DNA from: an uncultured Mycobacterium sp.
GTDB taxonomy: Bacteria; Actinomycetota; Actinomycetes; Mycobacteriales; Mycobacteriaceae
NCBI GenBank assembly: GCA_900078375.1
Contig: FLQS01000003.1
Location: forward strand, 108,415 to 172,414
Length of the DNA stretch: 64,000 bases
Direction: 5' to 3'
Part shown: in pieces, positions 8,196 to 16,659 of the stretch
Layout: the number at the start of each line of letters is the position of its first letter
How positions within the stretch are numbered: the first letter of the stretch is position 1
Notes under the pieces: model-generated
What the model saw: only the letters and a program-made list of their open reading frames with translations
Told to the model about the DNA's origin: nothing
The model's database searches: none
Made by a program: the position numbers and the translations under genes

Positions 8196-10400
8196 CTAAC
8201 GGCGCGGTGGTCCGGGCGGTGGCTGACGGAACTCGGCGCGGGCCCGGAACGGCCGAGTCGGCTCATTGCCTGGGGCCGGTTCATTGCCGGCGCCCAGCGC
8301 CGCGCCAGTGTGAAGTCGCGTCGTGGGCGCGGTCGGCGTAGCCGCCGCACGTCGCGGACCCAACACCAACGGCCGGGTCGCCTGATCGGCGCCGCCGTCC
8401 TCCGCCAGCACATTGCGGGCGATGCGTTCCATCACACCCTGCACCTGCATGCGGTCGGGCCGGCCCTCGAACGCCGGTGAGCGAGTGAGGGTGTCGGTGA
8501 TCCAGGTCGCGATCTGGTTGCGCACGTAATTCACTTCGGCCGCACCCGAGGCGGTCAGCCACAGCTGATCGCCGCCGCGCTGCGCGTAGCCCGATGCCAC
8601 CAGCCGGTCGAAGACGGGTTCGAGGATCTCTGCGGGCACCCGATGATGCGCGGCGATGTCGGCCACCGCCACCGGGCCGGACACCTGAGCATGCCGATAG
8701 ATCTGCAACAGAGCCCACATCCGTGAGACGTCGAGATGGCTGCCCCCGGATCGAGCCAGCGCCGGCAGGTGCATACCGCGGGTCTCCCGCATCAGCCGGC
8801 TGACTGCCACCTCCAGCACCTTCTCGGCGGGCTCGGTGGTGGGCATGCCGAAACCCTCACCGAGGTCGGTGCTGCCCATGGCCGCGGCGTCACGCAGCGG
8901 AACCTGCTTGAGGAACAGCGCGACGACGAACCCGACGACCGCGACGGGCGCCGCGAACAGAAACACCTTGCTCAACGAATCGGCGTAGGCGTCGACGATC
9001 GGTGCGGCGACCTCGTGGGACAGGCGGTGCAGGGCCTGCGGTGATTGCGCGTCCGCGGGCGAGACACCGCTGGCGGCCAGGGCGGCGGGCAGCCGGTCGG
9101 CCAGGAAGTTGCTGAACAGCGAGCCGAAGATCGCCGCCCCGAACGAGCTGCCGATGGTGCGGAAGAACGTGACGCCCGAGGTGGCCACGCCAAGGTCGGT
9201 GAAATCCACGGTGTTCTGCACAGTCAGCACGAGCACCTGCATGCTCAGCCCGATGCCGGCACCCAGGATCAGCAGGTTCAGGGACTGCACCAGCGTGGAG
9301 GTGTGGGCGTCCATCAGCGACAGCAGTACGAACCCGACAGCCATCACCGCCGTGCCCGCGACCGGGAAGATCTTGTAGCGCCCGGTCCGGCCGACGATGA
9401 CACCGCTGGTCAACGACGTCGTCAGCAGACCCACCACCATCGGCAGTGTGTGCAGCCCGGACACCGTCGCCGAGACTCCGTCGACGAACTGCATATAGGT
9501 CGGCAGGAACGTCAGCGCGCCGAGCATCGCGAATCCGACGACGAACGACAGCACGCAGCAGACCGTGAACACCGGGTCTTTGAACAGCCGGATCGGCAGA
9601 ATCGGTTCGGCCGCACGGCTTTCCACGACAACGAACGCCACCAGCGCGGCCACCGATCCGACGAACAGCCCGATGATCGTCGCCGAGCCCCAGGGATAGG
9701 TGGTGCCACCCCAGCTGGTGGCCAGAGTCAGCCCCGCCGCACCGAGGCCGATCAACACGATGCCCGGATAGTCGATGACCGGTCGCGACGTACGGCCCAG
9801 CCGCGGGATCGCCCAAGCCGCAACGATCAGCACCACCACGGCGACCGGCACGTTGATCCAGAACGCCCAGCGCCACCCCAGATGGTCGGTGAACAGCCCG
9901 CCGAGTAGCGGCCCCACCACGGTGGTGACGCCGAATACCGCGCCCAGTGCTCCCTGGTAGCGGCCGCGTTCGCGCAGGGGAATCACCTCGCCGATGACGG
10001 CGACCGCAGTGACGGTGATCGCGCCGCCGCCGATGCCCTGCAGGGCCCGCGCACCCACCAGCATGCTCATCGACCCAGCCAGCCCGCACAGCACCGATCC
10101 GGCCAGGAAAAACAGAATCGCAGCCTGGAACACGATCTTGCGGCCGAACGTGTCACCGAGCTTGCCGACGACCGCCGTCACGATCGTCGAGGCCAGCAGA
10201 TAACTGGTCACCACCCACGATTGGTGGCCGGCCCCGCCGAGATCGGCGACGACGGTCGGCAACGCGGTGGCCACGATCGTCTGGTCCAGCGCGGCCAGCA
10301 GCATGCCCAGCACCACGGCCAGGAAGACCAAGTTGCGCTGCCGGCCCGTCACCTGCGCGGCCGCCGGTTCGGGCGGAGCGCCGGTGGTTGGACGAGTCAC
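8196..10400 (-). CDS. DHA2-family MFS multidrug exporter with C-terminal winged-helix-like domain
   Basis: 734 aa from GTG 10400, chosen for GGAGG five bases upstream; ATG 10412 would add four residues. The first ~500 residues carry about 14 membrane segments with the DHA2 signatures LDQTIVATALPTV in TM1, GKLGDTFGRK in the 2-3 loop and GVTTVVGPLLGG in TM5. Family members (EmrB/QacA) expel drugs by proton antiport. Unusually, residues about 510-690 form a soluble cytoplasmic extension containing ALLQIYRHAQVSGPVAVADI and VFDRLVASGYAQRGGDQLWLT, which read like the helix-turn-helix and wing of MarR/PadR-type domains. It ends in a Pro/Arg-rich low-complexity tail. It stands alone, between trmD and the LppW-like gene. 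Confidence 0.85.
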   Translation of the reverse strand: MTRPTTGAPPEPAAAQVTGRQRNLVFLAVVLGMLLAALDQTIVATALPTVVADLGGAGHQSWVVTSYLLASTIVTAVVGKLGDTFGRKIVFQAAILFFLAGSVLCGLAGSMSMLVGARALQGIGGGAITVTAVAVIGEVIPLRERGRYQGALGAVFGVTTVVGPLLGGLFTDHLGWRWAFWINVPVAVVVLIVAAWAIPRLGRTSRPVIDYPGIVLIGLGAAGLTLATSWGGTTYPWGSATIIGLFVGSVAALVAFVVVESRAAEPILPIRLFKDPVFTVCCVLSFVVGFAMLGALTFLPTYMQFVDGVSATVSGLHTLPMVVGLLTTSLTSGVIVGRTGRYKIFPVAGTAVMAVGFVLLSLMDAHTSTLVQSLNLLILGAGIGLSMQVLVLTVQNTVDFTDLGVATSGVTFFRTIGSSFGAAIFGSLFSNFLADRLPAALAASGVSPADAQSPQALHRLSHEVAAPIVDAYADSLSKVFLFAAPVAVVGFVVALFLKQVPLRDAAAMGSTDLGEGFGMPTTEPAEKVLEVAVSRLMRETRGMHLPALARSGGSHLDVSRMWALLQIYRHAQVSGPVAVADIAAHHRVPAEILEPVFDRLVASGYAQRGGDQLWLTASGAAEVNYVRNQIATWITDTLTRSPAFEGRPDRMQVQGVMERIARNVLAEDGGADQATRPLVLGPRRAAATPTAPTTRLHTGAALGAGNEPAPGNEPTRPFRARAEFRQPPPGPPRR

Positions 10401-10453
10401 GCCTTCCTCCATACCCGTCGACAGCGGTCGGTAACCAGTGCCGCGCCGGACGT

Positions 10454-11143
10454 TCAGTCGCTTAGCAGGCCCGGCCGGCGCTCCCGGGTGCGCTCGAGTG
10501 CCTGTTCGTGACGCCAGGCCGCGACCTTGCCGTGGTCACCGGAGAGCAGAACGTCGGGCACCGACAGGTCGCGCCAGGTTGGCGGGCGAGTGTAGCTCGG
10601 GCCTTCTAACAGACCGTCCTTCTCCGGCGAGTGCGAATCGTCTTGGTGCGATAGCGGATTGCCCATCACGTTGGGAAGCAGGCGGACCACCGCCTCGATC
10701 ATCACCAGCGCCGCCACCTCGCCACCGGCCAGCACGTAGTCGCCGATGGACACCTCTTCGACCCGCATCCGCCGGCGGGCATCCTCGGCGACTCGCTGGT
10801 CGATGCCTTCGTAGCGGCCACAGGCGAACACCAGGTGCGACTCCCGCGTCCAGCGTTGGGCGTCGTTTTGGGTGAATAACCGGCCCGCCGGCGTCGGGAT
10901 CACCAGAAGTGTTGCCTCGGTGCAGATCTCGTCGAGGGCCTCGCCCCACACCGGGGCCTTCATCACCATACCGGGACCACCCCCATAGGGCGAGTCGTCG
11001 ACGGAGTGGTGCACGTCGTGGGTCCAGCGGCGCAGGTCGTGTACCTCGACGTCCAGGATCCCTGACTCGATGGCCTTGCCGGGCAAGGACTGTCGCATCG
11101 GGGCTAGGTAGTCGGGAAAGATGGTGACGACGTCAACACGCAT
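10454..11143 (-). CDS. trmD: tRNA (guanine37-N1)-methyltransferase
   Basis: 229 aa. Uses S-adenosylmethionine to methylate G37 of tRNAs that read CNN codons, preventing frameshifts. SPOUT-class trefoil-knot features are visible: DSPYGGGPGMVMKAP, the SAM-binding CGRYEGIDQR and SIGDYVLAGGE, and the C-terminal VPDVLLSGDHGKVAAWR involved in tRNA recognition. The length is normal. ATG 11143 follows the rimM stop after one base, so the pair is translationally coupled within rpsP-khpA-rimM-trmD. Confidence 0.97.
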   Translation of the reverse strand: MRVDVVTIFPDYLAPMRQSLPGKAIESGILDVEVHDLRRWTHDVHHSVDDSPYGGGPGMVMKAPVWGEALDEICTEATLLVIPTPAGRLFTQNDAQRWTRESHLVFACGRYEGIDQRVAEDARRRMRVEEVSIGDYVLAGGEVAALVMIEAVVRLLPNVMGNPLSHQDDSHSPEKDGLLEGPSYTRPPTWRDLSVPDVLLSGDHGKVAAWRHEQALERTRERRPGLLSD

Positions 11144-11144
11144 C

Positions 11145-11675
11145 TCAGGTTAAGCCGTCCAGGTCCAAAAGTCCGTCGGGAGGATCGATTTCGACGACCC
11201 CATCGGCCAGGGACACCGACGTCACGATCGCGCCGACGAACGGCACCAGTATTTCGGCGCCGTCTGCGTTGCGGACCGCCAGCAGCTCCCCGCCTGCGGT
11301 GTGCAGCACTTCGGCGACCGAGCCGAGGGCCTGGCCGTCGACGGTGCGTACCGCCAGCCCTTCGAGCTGATGGTCGTAGTACTCGTCGGGGTCCTCGATC
11401 TCGGGCAGATCGGCGGTGTCGACGACGAACAGGTGGCCACGCAACGCGTCGGCGGCATCGCGATCGGAGACCCCAGGTAGCCGGACCAGCATGCGGGCGC
11501 CGTGCGGACGCGCCGACTCGACGACGACGTCCTGACCGGCGCCGCCGCGGGAAGGCTTGAGATGCAACCGATTACCGGGAGCGAAGCGCTCGTCGGGGTC
11601 GTCCGTGCGGACATCGACCACCAATTCCCCGGTGATCCCGTGCGCTTTGGCCACACGCCCGACGACGAGCTCCAT
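11145..11675 (-). CDS. rimM: 16S rRNA processing protein RimM
   Basis: 176 aa. Assembly factor that helps mature the 30S head by binding S19. The N-terminal RimM barrel begins [20 protein letters not shown], and the C-terminal PRC-barrel is marked by [28 protein letters not shown] and [17 protein letters not shown]. It follows khpA by five bases and precedes trmD by one, the classic actinobacterial arrangement. Confidence 0.97.
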   Translation of the reverse strand: MELVVGRVAKAHGITGELVVDVRTDDPDERFAPGNRLHLKPSRGGAGQDVVVESARPHGARMLVRLPGVSDRDAADALRGHLFVVDTADLPEIEDPDEYYDHQLEGLAVRTVDGQALGSVAEVLHTAGGELLAVRNADGAEILVPFVGAIVTSVSLADGVVEIDPPDGLLDLDGLT

Positions 11676-11680
11676 GGGCG

Positions 11681-11923
11681 CTATTGGTCGGTGTCCACCA
11701 CGTCGACGCGGATACCGCGGCCGCCGATGCCGGCGACCAGGGTGCGCAACGCGGTCGCGGTGCGACCGCCGCGGCCGATCACCTTGCCGAGGTCCTCGGG
11801 GTGGACATGGACCTCAACCGTGCGTCCCCGCCGGTTGGTGACCATGTCGACGCGAACGTCGTCGGGATTGTCGACGATCCCGCGGACCAGATGCTCTACG
11901 GCGTCAACGACGACCGAGCTCAT
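11681..11923 (-). CDS. khpA: KH-domain RNA-binding protein KhpA
   Basis: 80 aa, a single type II KH domain with the GxxG loop in [17 protein letters not shown]. KhpA-type proteins bind RNA, often with KhpB, and affect ribosome assembly and cell division in other Gram-positives. M. tuberculosis has Rv2908c at the same place. Its ATG overlaps the rpsP stop as ATGA, so it is co-translated with S16, and rimM follows after five bases. Confidence 0.93.
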   Translation of the reverse strand: MSSVVVDAVEHLVRGIVDNPDDVRVDMVTNRRGRTVEVHVHPEDLGKVIGRGGRTATALRTLVAGIGGRGIRVDVVDTDQ

Positions 11924-12411
11924 TCTGCGGCGGCCTCAGTGGCTTCGGCAGCCGGCTCAGCCGCAGCGGCCTCGGTGGCTTCAGCGGCCGGCTCGGCCTC
12001 AGCGGCCTCGGCCTTCTTGGCGGGCGCCTTCTTCTTCTTGAGCTGAGCAGCCTCGCCGGACGGCGCGCCATCGGCCTCGGCGAGCGCGGCGTTGAACAGG
12101 TCGAGCTTGCTGGGCTTGGGTTCCTTGACCTTCAGCGTGCCCTCGGCGCCGGGCAGACCCTTGAATTTCTGCCAGTCACCGGTGATCTTCAGCAGCGCGA
12201 GGACGGGATCGGTGGGCTGGGCCCCGACCGACAGCCAATACTGCGCGCGCTCGGAGTCGACCTCGATCAGGCTCGGCTCTTCCTTGGGGTGGTAGCGGCC
12301 GATGACCTCGATCGCGCGGCCGTCACGACGATTGCGCGCGTCGGCGACAGCGATGCGGTACTGGGGGTTGCGGATCTTGCCGAACCGGGAAAGTTTGATC
12401 TTGACAGCCAT
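11920..12411 (-). CDS. rpsP: 30S ribosomal protein S16 with low-complexity tail
   Basis: 163 aa. The first ~80 residues are S16 proper ([34 protein letters not shown]). The rest is a mycobacterial extension, ending in Lys-rich [10 protein letters not shown] and then two near-repeats of an Ala/Glu unit ([14 protein letters not shown]). ATG 12411 has the ribosome binding site AGGAG. It is the promoter-proximal gene of the rpsP-khpA-rimM-trmD operon; about 185 bases upstream are non-coding and probably hold the promoter. Confidence 0.97.
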   Translation of the reverse strand: MAVKIKLSRFGKIRNPQYRIAVADARNRRDGRAIEVIGRYHPKEEPSLIEVDSERAQYWLSVGAQPTDPVLALLKITGDWQKFKGLPGAEGTLKVKEPKPSKLDLFNAALAEADGAPSGEAAQLKKKKAPAKKAEAAEAEPAAEATEAAAAEPAAEATEAAAE

Positions 12412-12596
12412 GAACTAACTCCTGCAGGTAATCACGCTGCAATTCAGCGATGCCGACGACTGACGGATCCGGTTTTGCCTCGCGTGCGTGACCGGGCCCC
12501 GGCGCATCCTCGAAGGAAGCCGCGGGCCGGACAGCCGCCCATTGTGCCAGAGTGCGCCGGTCAGGTGTTAATCGCGCAAACCCGCCACCGCGCTGC

Positions 12597-13013
12597 TCAG
12601 ACCACCTTCTGGATGCACTTGTCTTCGACGCGCTTCGTCATCCGCCAGCCGTCGGCGGTCCGGATGAACTCGTCGTCGTACCACAGTCCGCAGAACATGA
12701 CCTGACCGTTGTCGCCGAGCGCCATCGGATTGAACAGGATGGTCCGCGAGGTCGCGGTATCGCCGTCGATCCGGATATCGAAGTTGCCGAGCATGTGGAA
12801 GTAGGCCGGAAAATTCGGCAACACCTCGGCCAGCCAGGCCTTGACATCGGGAAAGGTGCCCGCGATGCCGCCCAGCTCGGTGTAGTCGATGTGCGCGTCG
12901 GGAGTGAAGACGCGATCCAGGTCATCGAACCGGCGACTGTCGATCGCTGTGGAGTAGTCCACCAGCAGCTGCTGGATCTCCAACCGATCCGAAATCTCTT
13001 CAAGACTCAGCAT
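12597..13013 (-). CDS. SnoaL/NTF2-like protein (Rv2910c-like)
   Basis: 138 aa, a cone-shaped NTF2-fold protein. The order EIQQLLVDYSTAIDSRRFDDL, then VFTPDAHIDYTELGG, and ending GWRMTKRVEDKCIQKV is typical of the SnoaL_4 ketosteroid isomerase-like group. M. tuberculosis has a counterpart (Rv2910c) at the same position. Substrate and reaction are unknown. It is divergent from the diflavin reductase, and the shared 108-base gap holds an IdeR-like box. Confidence 0.85.
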   Translation of the reverse strand: MLSLEEISDRLEIQQLLVDYSTAIDSRRFDDLDRVFTPDAHIDYTELGGIAGTFPDVKAWLAEVLPNFPAYFHMLGNFDIRIDGDTATSRTILFNPMALGDNGQVMFCGLWYDDEFIRTADGWRMTKRVEDKCIQKVV

Positions 13014-13079
13014 TCGTGTGATTCAACACGTTCGCGCCGATTGCCGGCGGGGAGGTCCACGCCAGCGGGACAACTCTAC

Positions 13080-13098
13080 TAAGGTCACCCTAACCAAA
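13080..13098. promoter_or_regulatory. IdeR-like iron box
   Basis: The 19-mer TAAGGTCACCCTAACCAAA matches 14 of 19 positions of the mycobacterial IdeR consensus TTAGGTTAGGCTAACCTAA, including both AGGT and CTAACC half-site cores. It ends 24 bases before the GTG of the diflavin reductase, where a repressor would cover the promoter. It could also affect the divergent SnoaL-like gene. The call rests only on consensus matching. Confidence 0.4.
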
Positions 13099-13121
13099 GT
13101 CTGCTATCGAGCGGAGGACGC

Positions 13122-14747
13122 GTGTCGCAGCGCCCAGAATTCTCGCTGACCATTGGCTACGCCAGTGACATGGGCACCGCCGAGTACATCGCCATGCAGC
13201 TCGCCGACGCCTGTAAAGCGGTCGGTGCCGACGTCACCGAGACCGAGCTCAACGACATCGCACTCGACGACGTGACGGCGGCGAGCCACTTCATCGTGGT
13301 GGCCTCGACGTTCGGCGAGGGCGAGGTACCGGACAACGGCACGGTTTTCTGGGAAGAACTGTCCGCATCCGAGGCCCGGTTCGACCATCTCCGCTACGCG
13401 GTGCTGGCACTGGGCGACAGCTCCTACGAGCTGTTCTGCAACGCCGGCCGGATCTTCGACGCCCGGCTGGCCGAGCTGGGGGCGCGCCCGCTGGCCGACC
13501 GTGTCGAGTTCGACTGCTACCGCGAGGGCGATGCCCGCGAGTGGATAGCCGATATCGCCAAGATGATCGAGGAAGCCAGCACCGCCACCCCCGGACACAC
13601 CACCGCCGCGCCGGTGGCACCGCGACCGACACCGACCCGCGGCACCACCCCATGGACCGACGCGAACCCGTACGCGGCGACGGCCGTGGTGAATCGCCTG
13701 TTGACAGCGACGGAATCCGACAAAGAGGTCCGCCACATCGAACTGGATCTCGGGGATTCCGGGATCACCTATGACGCCGGCGACTCCGTGGCCGTCCATC
13801 CGGTCAACGCCCCCGAATTGGTCGAGGCCTTGTTGGCAAAGCTGGGTGTCGACGACACCTACATCGCCACCGGCGCCGACCTGCCACTGAGCGAACTGCT
13901 CACCAGCCACCTCGAGATCTGCGCACCGTCACGGGCATTGCAGGCGTTGGTCGCTGAACGCACCGGCAACGCCGAGGCTGCGGCCGCGCTGCGTTCCTCC
14001 GACCCGGCAGTGGTGTCGTCGTGGTTGTCTGGCCGCGACGTACTCGACCTGCTCGAGCTTGCCGAGCTCACGCCCGAAGACGTGCTGGAAGTATTGCGGC
14101 CCTTGCAGTTTCGCGACTATTCGATCGCCTCCAGTCCACTTGCCCACCCCGATCGGCTGCACCTGACGGTCGCGACGGTGCGCTACCACTGCCGCGAGCG
14201 CGCCCGCGGCGGTGTCGCCTCGACCTTCCTGGCGGATCGCGGCCAATCGGTGCGAATCCACTTGCGCCCCAACCACAACTTCCGGCTGCCCGCCCCTGAG
14301 GTACCGATCATCATGATCGGGCCAGGCACCGGCATCGCACCGTTCCGCGCGTTCCTGCACGAGCGCCAGGCGGTCGCGGCACCGGGCAAGGCCTGGCTGT
14401 TCTTCGGCGACCGCCGTCGCGCCACCGATTTCCTCTACGGCGACGAGTTGTCGGGATTCGTCGACTCAGGCGCGCTGGCCCGACTGGACTTGGCGTTCTC
14501 CCGCGATGCTGACGGGCGCAAGACCTACGTCCAGCACCGGATGAAGGACAACGCCGCCGAACTCTTTGCGTGGCTCCAGGATGGCGCGCACCTCTATGTG
14601 TGCGGCGATGCCGATCGGATGGCCAGAGACGTCGACTGGGCCTTGCACGAGATCGTCGCCGAGGCCGGCGGCATGGACGCGGCCGCCGCCCACTCCTACG
14701 TCAACGAGCTGATCAAGGCCCATCGGTACCTGCGCGACGTGTACTGA
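13122..14747 (+). CDS. CysJ-like NADPH diflavin reductase
   Basis: 541 aa. Cytosolic two-flavin electron transfer protein of the sulfite reductase flavoprotein/P450 reductase type. Residues 1-150 are a flavodoxin domain (YASDMGTAEYIA, LALGDSSYELF) binding FMN. A Pro/Thr-rich linker (about 155-180) leads to the FAD domain (RDYSIASSP, GGVASTFL) and the NADPH domain (IGPGTGIAPFRAFLHER, FFGDRR). The C-terminus HRYLRDVY is the CysJ-type ending with an aromatic residue over FAD. Mycobacteria reduce sulfite with a ferredoxin-dependent enzyme, and no cysI lies nearby, so the partner is unknown. GTG 13122 has GGAGG upstream, and an IdeR-like box overlaps its promoter region. Confidence 0.88.
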   Translation: MSQRPEFSLTIGYASDMGTAEYIAMQLADACKAVGADVTETELNDIALDDVTAASHFIVVASTFGEGEVPDNGTVFWEELSASEARFDHLRYAVLALGDSSYELFCNAGRIFDARLAELGARPLADRVEFDCYREGDAREWIADIAKMIEEASTATPGHTTAAPVAPRPTPTRGTTPWTDANPYAATAVVNRLLTATESDKEVRHIELDLGDSGITYDAGDSVAVHPVNAPELVEALLAKLGVDDTYIATGADLPLSELLTSHLEICAPSRALQALVAERTGNAEAAAALRSSDPAVVSSWLSGRDVLDLLELAELTPEDVLEVLRPLQFRDYSIASSPLAHPDRLHLTVATVRYHCRERARGGVASTFLADRGQSVRIHLRPNHNFRLPAPEVPIIMIGPGTGIAPFRAFLHERQAVAAPGKAWLFFGDRRRATDFLYGDELSGFVDSGALARLDLAFSRDADGRKTYVQHRMKDNAAELFAWLQDGAHLYVCGDADRMARDVDWALHEIVAEAGGMDAAAAHSYVNELIKAHRYLRDVY

Positions 14748-14787
14748 AGTCGGACACCTCTGGCACCCCGGGTTAGGCTCGCAACCC

Positions 14788-15660
14788 ATGCGCAGACTTC
14801 TCGCGAGCGCGATCACGGCGCTCAGCCTGCTGACCTCGACCACAGTCGTCGCCAACGCCGACACCGACCAGCCGCCGGGCTCGGTACCGATTCCCGACGG
14901 GCCCGCGCCGGCATGGATCGTCGCCGACATGGACACCGGCCAGGTGCTGGCGGGCCGCGACATGTATGTCGCCCACCCGCCGGCCAGCACCATCAAGACA
15001 CTGCTCGCCCTGACCGTGCTTGACGAGCTGCCCGACCTGAACGCCACCGTGGTCGCCAGCAATAACGACGCCCTCGTCGAATGCAACTGCGCCGGTGTGC
15101 GACCCGGCCGCGTCTACACCGCGCGCCAGCTGCTCGACGGGCTGCTGCTGGTGTCGGGCAACGACGCCGCCAACACCTTGGCCGACATGCTCGGCGGCTT
15201 CGACGCCGCGGTGGACAAGATGAACGCCAAGGCCGTCGCCATCGGCGCAACCAACACTCACGCGGCCACACCGTCGGGACTGGACGGACCGGGTGGGCCG
15301 GGGTGGACCACCCCGCACGACCTGGCCGCGATCTTCCGCGCCGCGATGGCCAACCCGGTGTTCGCACAGATCACCGCACAGCCGGCAGCCATGTTTCCGA
15401 CCGATATCGGTGACAAGCCGCTGGTCAACCAGGACGAACTGCTGGCGCGCTACCCCGGGGCGATCGGCGGCAAGACGGGATTCACCGATGCTGCCCGCAA
15501 GACGTTCGTCGGCGCCGCCGACCGCGACGGCCGCCGGCTGGTGATCGCGATGATGTACGGGCTGATCCACGAAGGCGGCCCCACCTACTGGGATCAGGCA
15601 GCGACGCTGCTGGACTGGGGCTTCGCCCAGAACCGCTCGGAGAGCATCGCCGCGCTCTAA
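14788..15660 (+). CDS. dacB2: D-alanyl-D-alanine carboxypeptidase (DacB2-like), first copy
   Basis: 290 aa. Exported penicillin-binding protein that removes the terminal D-Ala from peptidoglycan pentapeptides. A signal peptide (about 1-24) precedes the S11 peptidase domain. The catalytic triad is complete: S67-T-I-K70, S123-G-N125 and K229-T-G231. C99 and C101 in ECNCAG may form a local disulfide. M. tuberculosis has dacB2 (Rv2911) here. A paralogue follows 69 bases downstream on the same strand. There is no C-terminal membrane anchor, so it may be soluble or peripherally bound. Confidence 0.92.
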   Translation: MRRLLASAITALSLLTSTTVVANADTDQPPGSVPIPDGPAPAWIVADMDTGQVLAGRDMYVAHPPASTIKTLLALTVLDELPDLNATVVASNNDALVECNCAGVRPGRVYTARQLLDGLLLVSGNDAANTLADMLGGFDAAVDKMNAKAVAIGATNTHAATPSGLDGPGGPGWTTPHDLAAIFRAAMANPVFAQITAQPAAMFPTDIGDKPLVNQDELLARYPGAIGGKTGFTDAARKTFVGAADRDGRRLVIAMMYGLIHEGGPTYWDQAATLLDWGFAQNRSESIAAL

Positions 15661-15729
15661 ACCCATCGCAACCCTTTCGAGATTCGATCGCGTCGTTGCC
15701 GACGTTCGCGCTGGTTAGCCTCGGCACCC

Positions 15730-16572
15730 ATGCCGGCCCGCCCGTTCATCGCGCTGCTGAGCATCGCGATGTCCGTGGTTCTGGTGGCACCGGCCGCCGC
15801 GCAGCCCGCTCCCCAGCCGGCCGGAGCGGTGGCCGCTCCGCCCGACGGTCCGGCACAGGCTTGGCTGGTCGCCGATCTCGACACCGGCCAGATCCTCGGC
15901 GGCCGCGAGCCGTATAGCGCGCATGCCCCGGCCAGCACCGTCAAGGCGCTGCTGGCGATGGTCGTGCTCGACCAGTTGGCGCCCAATACCGCCGTCCGCG
16001 CGACCGCCGCACACACCCAAGTCGAATGCTCCTGTGTCGGTTTGGTTCCGGGCCAGGTCTACACGGCGCGACAACTACTCGACGGCCTGCTGATGGTGTC
16101 CGGCAACGACGCCGCGAACCTGCTGGCCGACATGCTCGGCGGCTCGCAGGTCGCGGTACAGAAGATGAACGCCAAGGCCTACCAACTCAGCGCCCGCAGC
16201 ACCAAGGCCGGATCACCGTCAGGGTTGGACGGCCCGGGCTGGGAATCGGTGACGACACCGCATGACCTGGCCGTGATCTACCGCGAGGCGTTGCGCTACC
16301 CGTTGTTCGCCCAGATCGTCCACCAACCCTCAGCGCAGTTCCCCGACCGCTCGGGGTACAAGGAAATCAAGAACCAGGACCGCCTGCTGCGCAGCTATCC
16401 CGGCTTCATCGGCGGCAAGAGCGGATACACCGACCTGGCCCAGGAGACCTACGTCGGCATGGCGCAGCGCAACGGACACCGGTTGATCGTGGCGCAGATG
16501 TACGGCAGCGACGATCTGTGGGGCCAGGCCGCGAAACTACTCGACTGGGGTTTCAGCCACTACAGCCAGTGA
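15730..16572 (+). CDS. D-alanyl-D-alanine carboxypeptidase (DacB2-like), second copy
   Basis: 280 aa, about the same architecture as the upstream gene, with a signal peptide (MPARPFIALLSIAMSVVLVA, cleaved near AAAQ at 25). Motifs are S69-T-V-K72, S124-G-N126 and K230-S-G232; the last motif is KSG rather than the usual KTG, a conservative change also tolerated in some penicillin-binding proteins. The CSC pair (C100, C102) is conserved with the first copy. Tandem arrangement and shared sequence point to local duplication. M. smegmatis, from memory, also has two adjacent genes here. It ends in front of a strong bidirectional terminator. Confidence 0.9.
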   Translation: MPARPFIALLSIAMSVVLVAPAAAQPAPQPAGAVAAPPDGPAQAWLVADLDTGQILGGREPYSAHAPASTVKALLAMVVLDQLAPNTAVRATAAHTQVECSCVGLVPGQVYTARQLLDGLLMVSGNDAANLLADMLGGSQVAVQKMNAKAYQLSARSTKAGSPSGLDGPGWESVTTPHDLAVIYREALRYPLFAQIVHQPSAQFPDRSGYKEIKNQDRLLRSYPGFIGGKSGYTDLAQETYVGMAQRNGHRLIVAQMYGSDDLWGQAAKLLDWGFSHYSQ

Positions 16573-16590
16573 CTCGACTTCGTTGAAACC

Positions 16591-16632
16591 GCACTGAGAG
16601 AGAAGTTTTGACGGATTTTTCGCTCTCAGTGC
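16591..16632. terminator. Bidirectional terminator between dacB copy 2 and MPT63-like gene
   Basis: A 14-bp stem with one mismatch (GCACTGAGAGAGAA at 16591-16604 against the segment 16619-16632) encloses a 14-base loop and sits exactly between converging genes. The T-rich run within the loop side and the symmetry suit termination from both directions. Confidence 0.7.
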
Positions 16633-16659
16633 TGCCTCAACGGAGAAAGGAGTGCTTGG

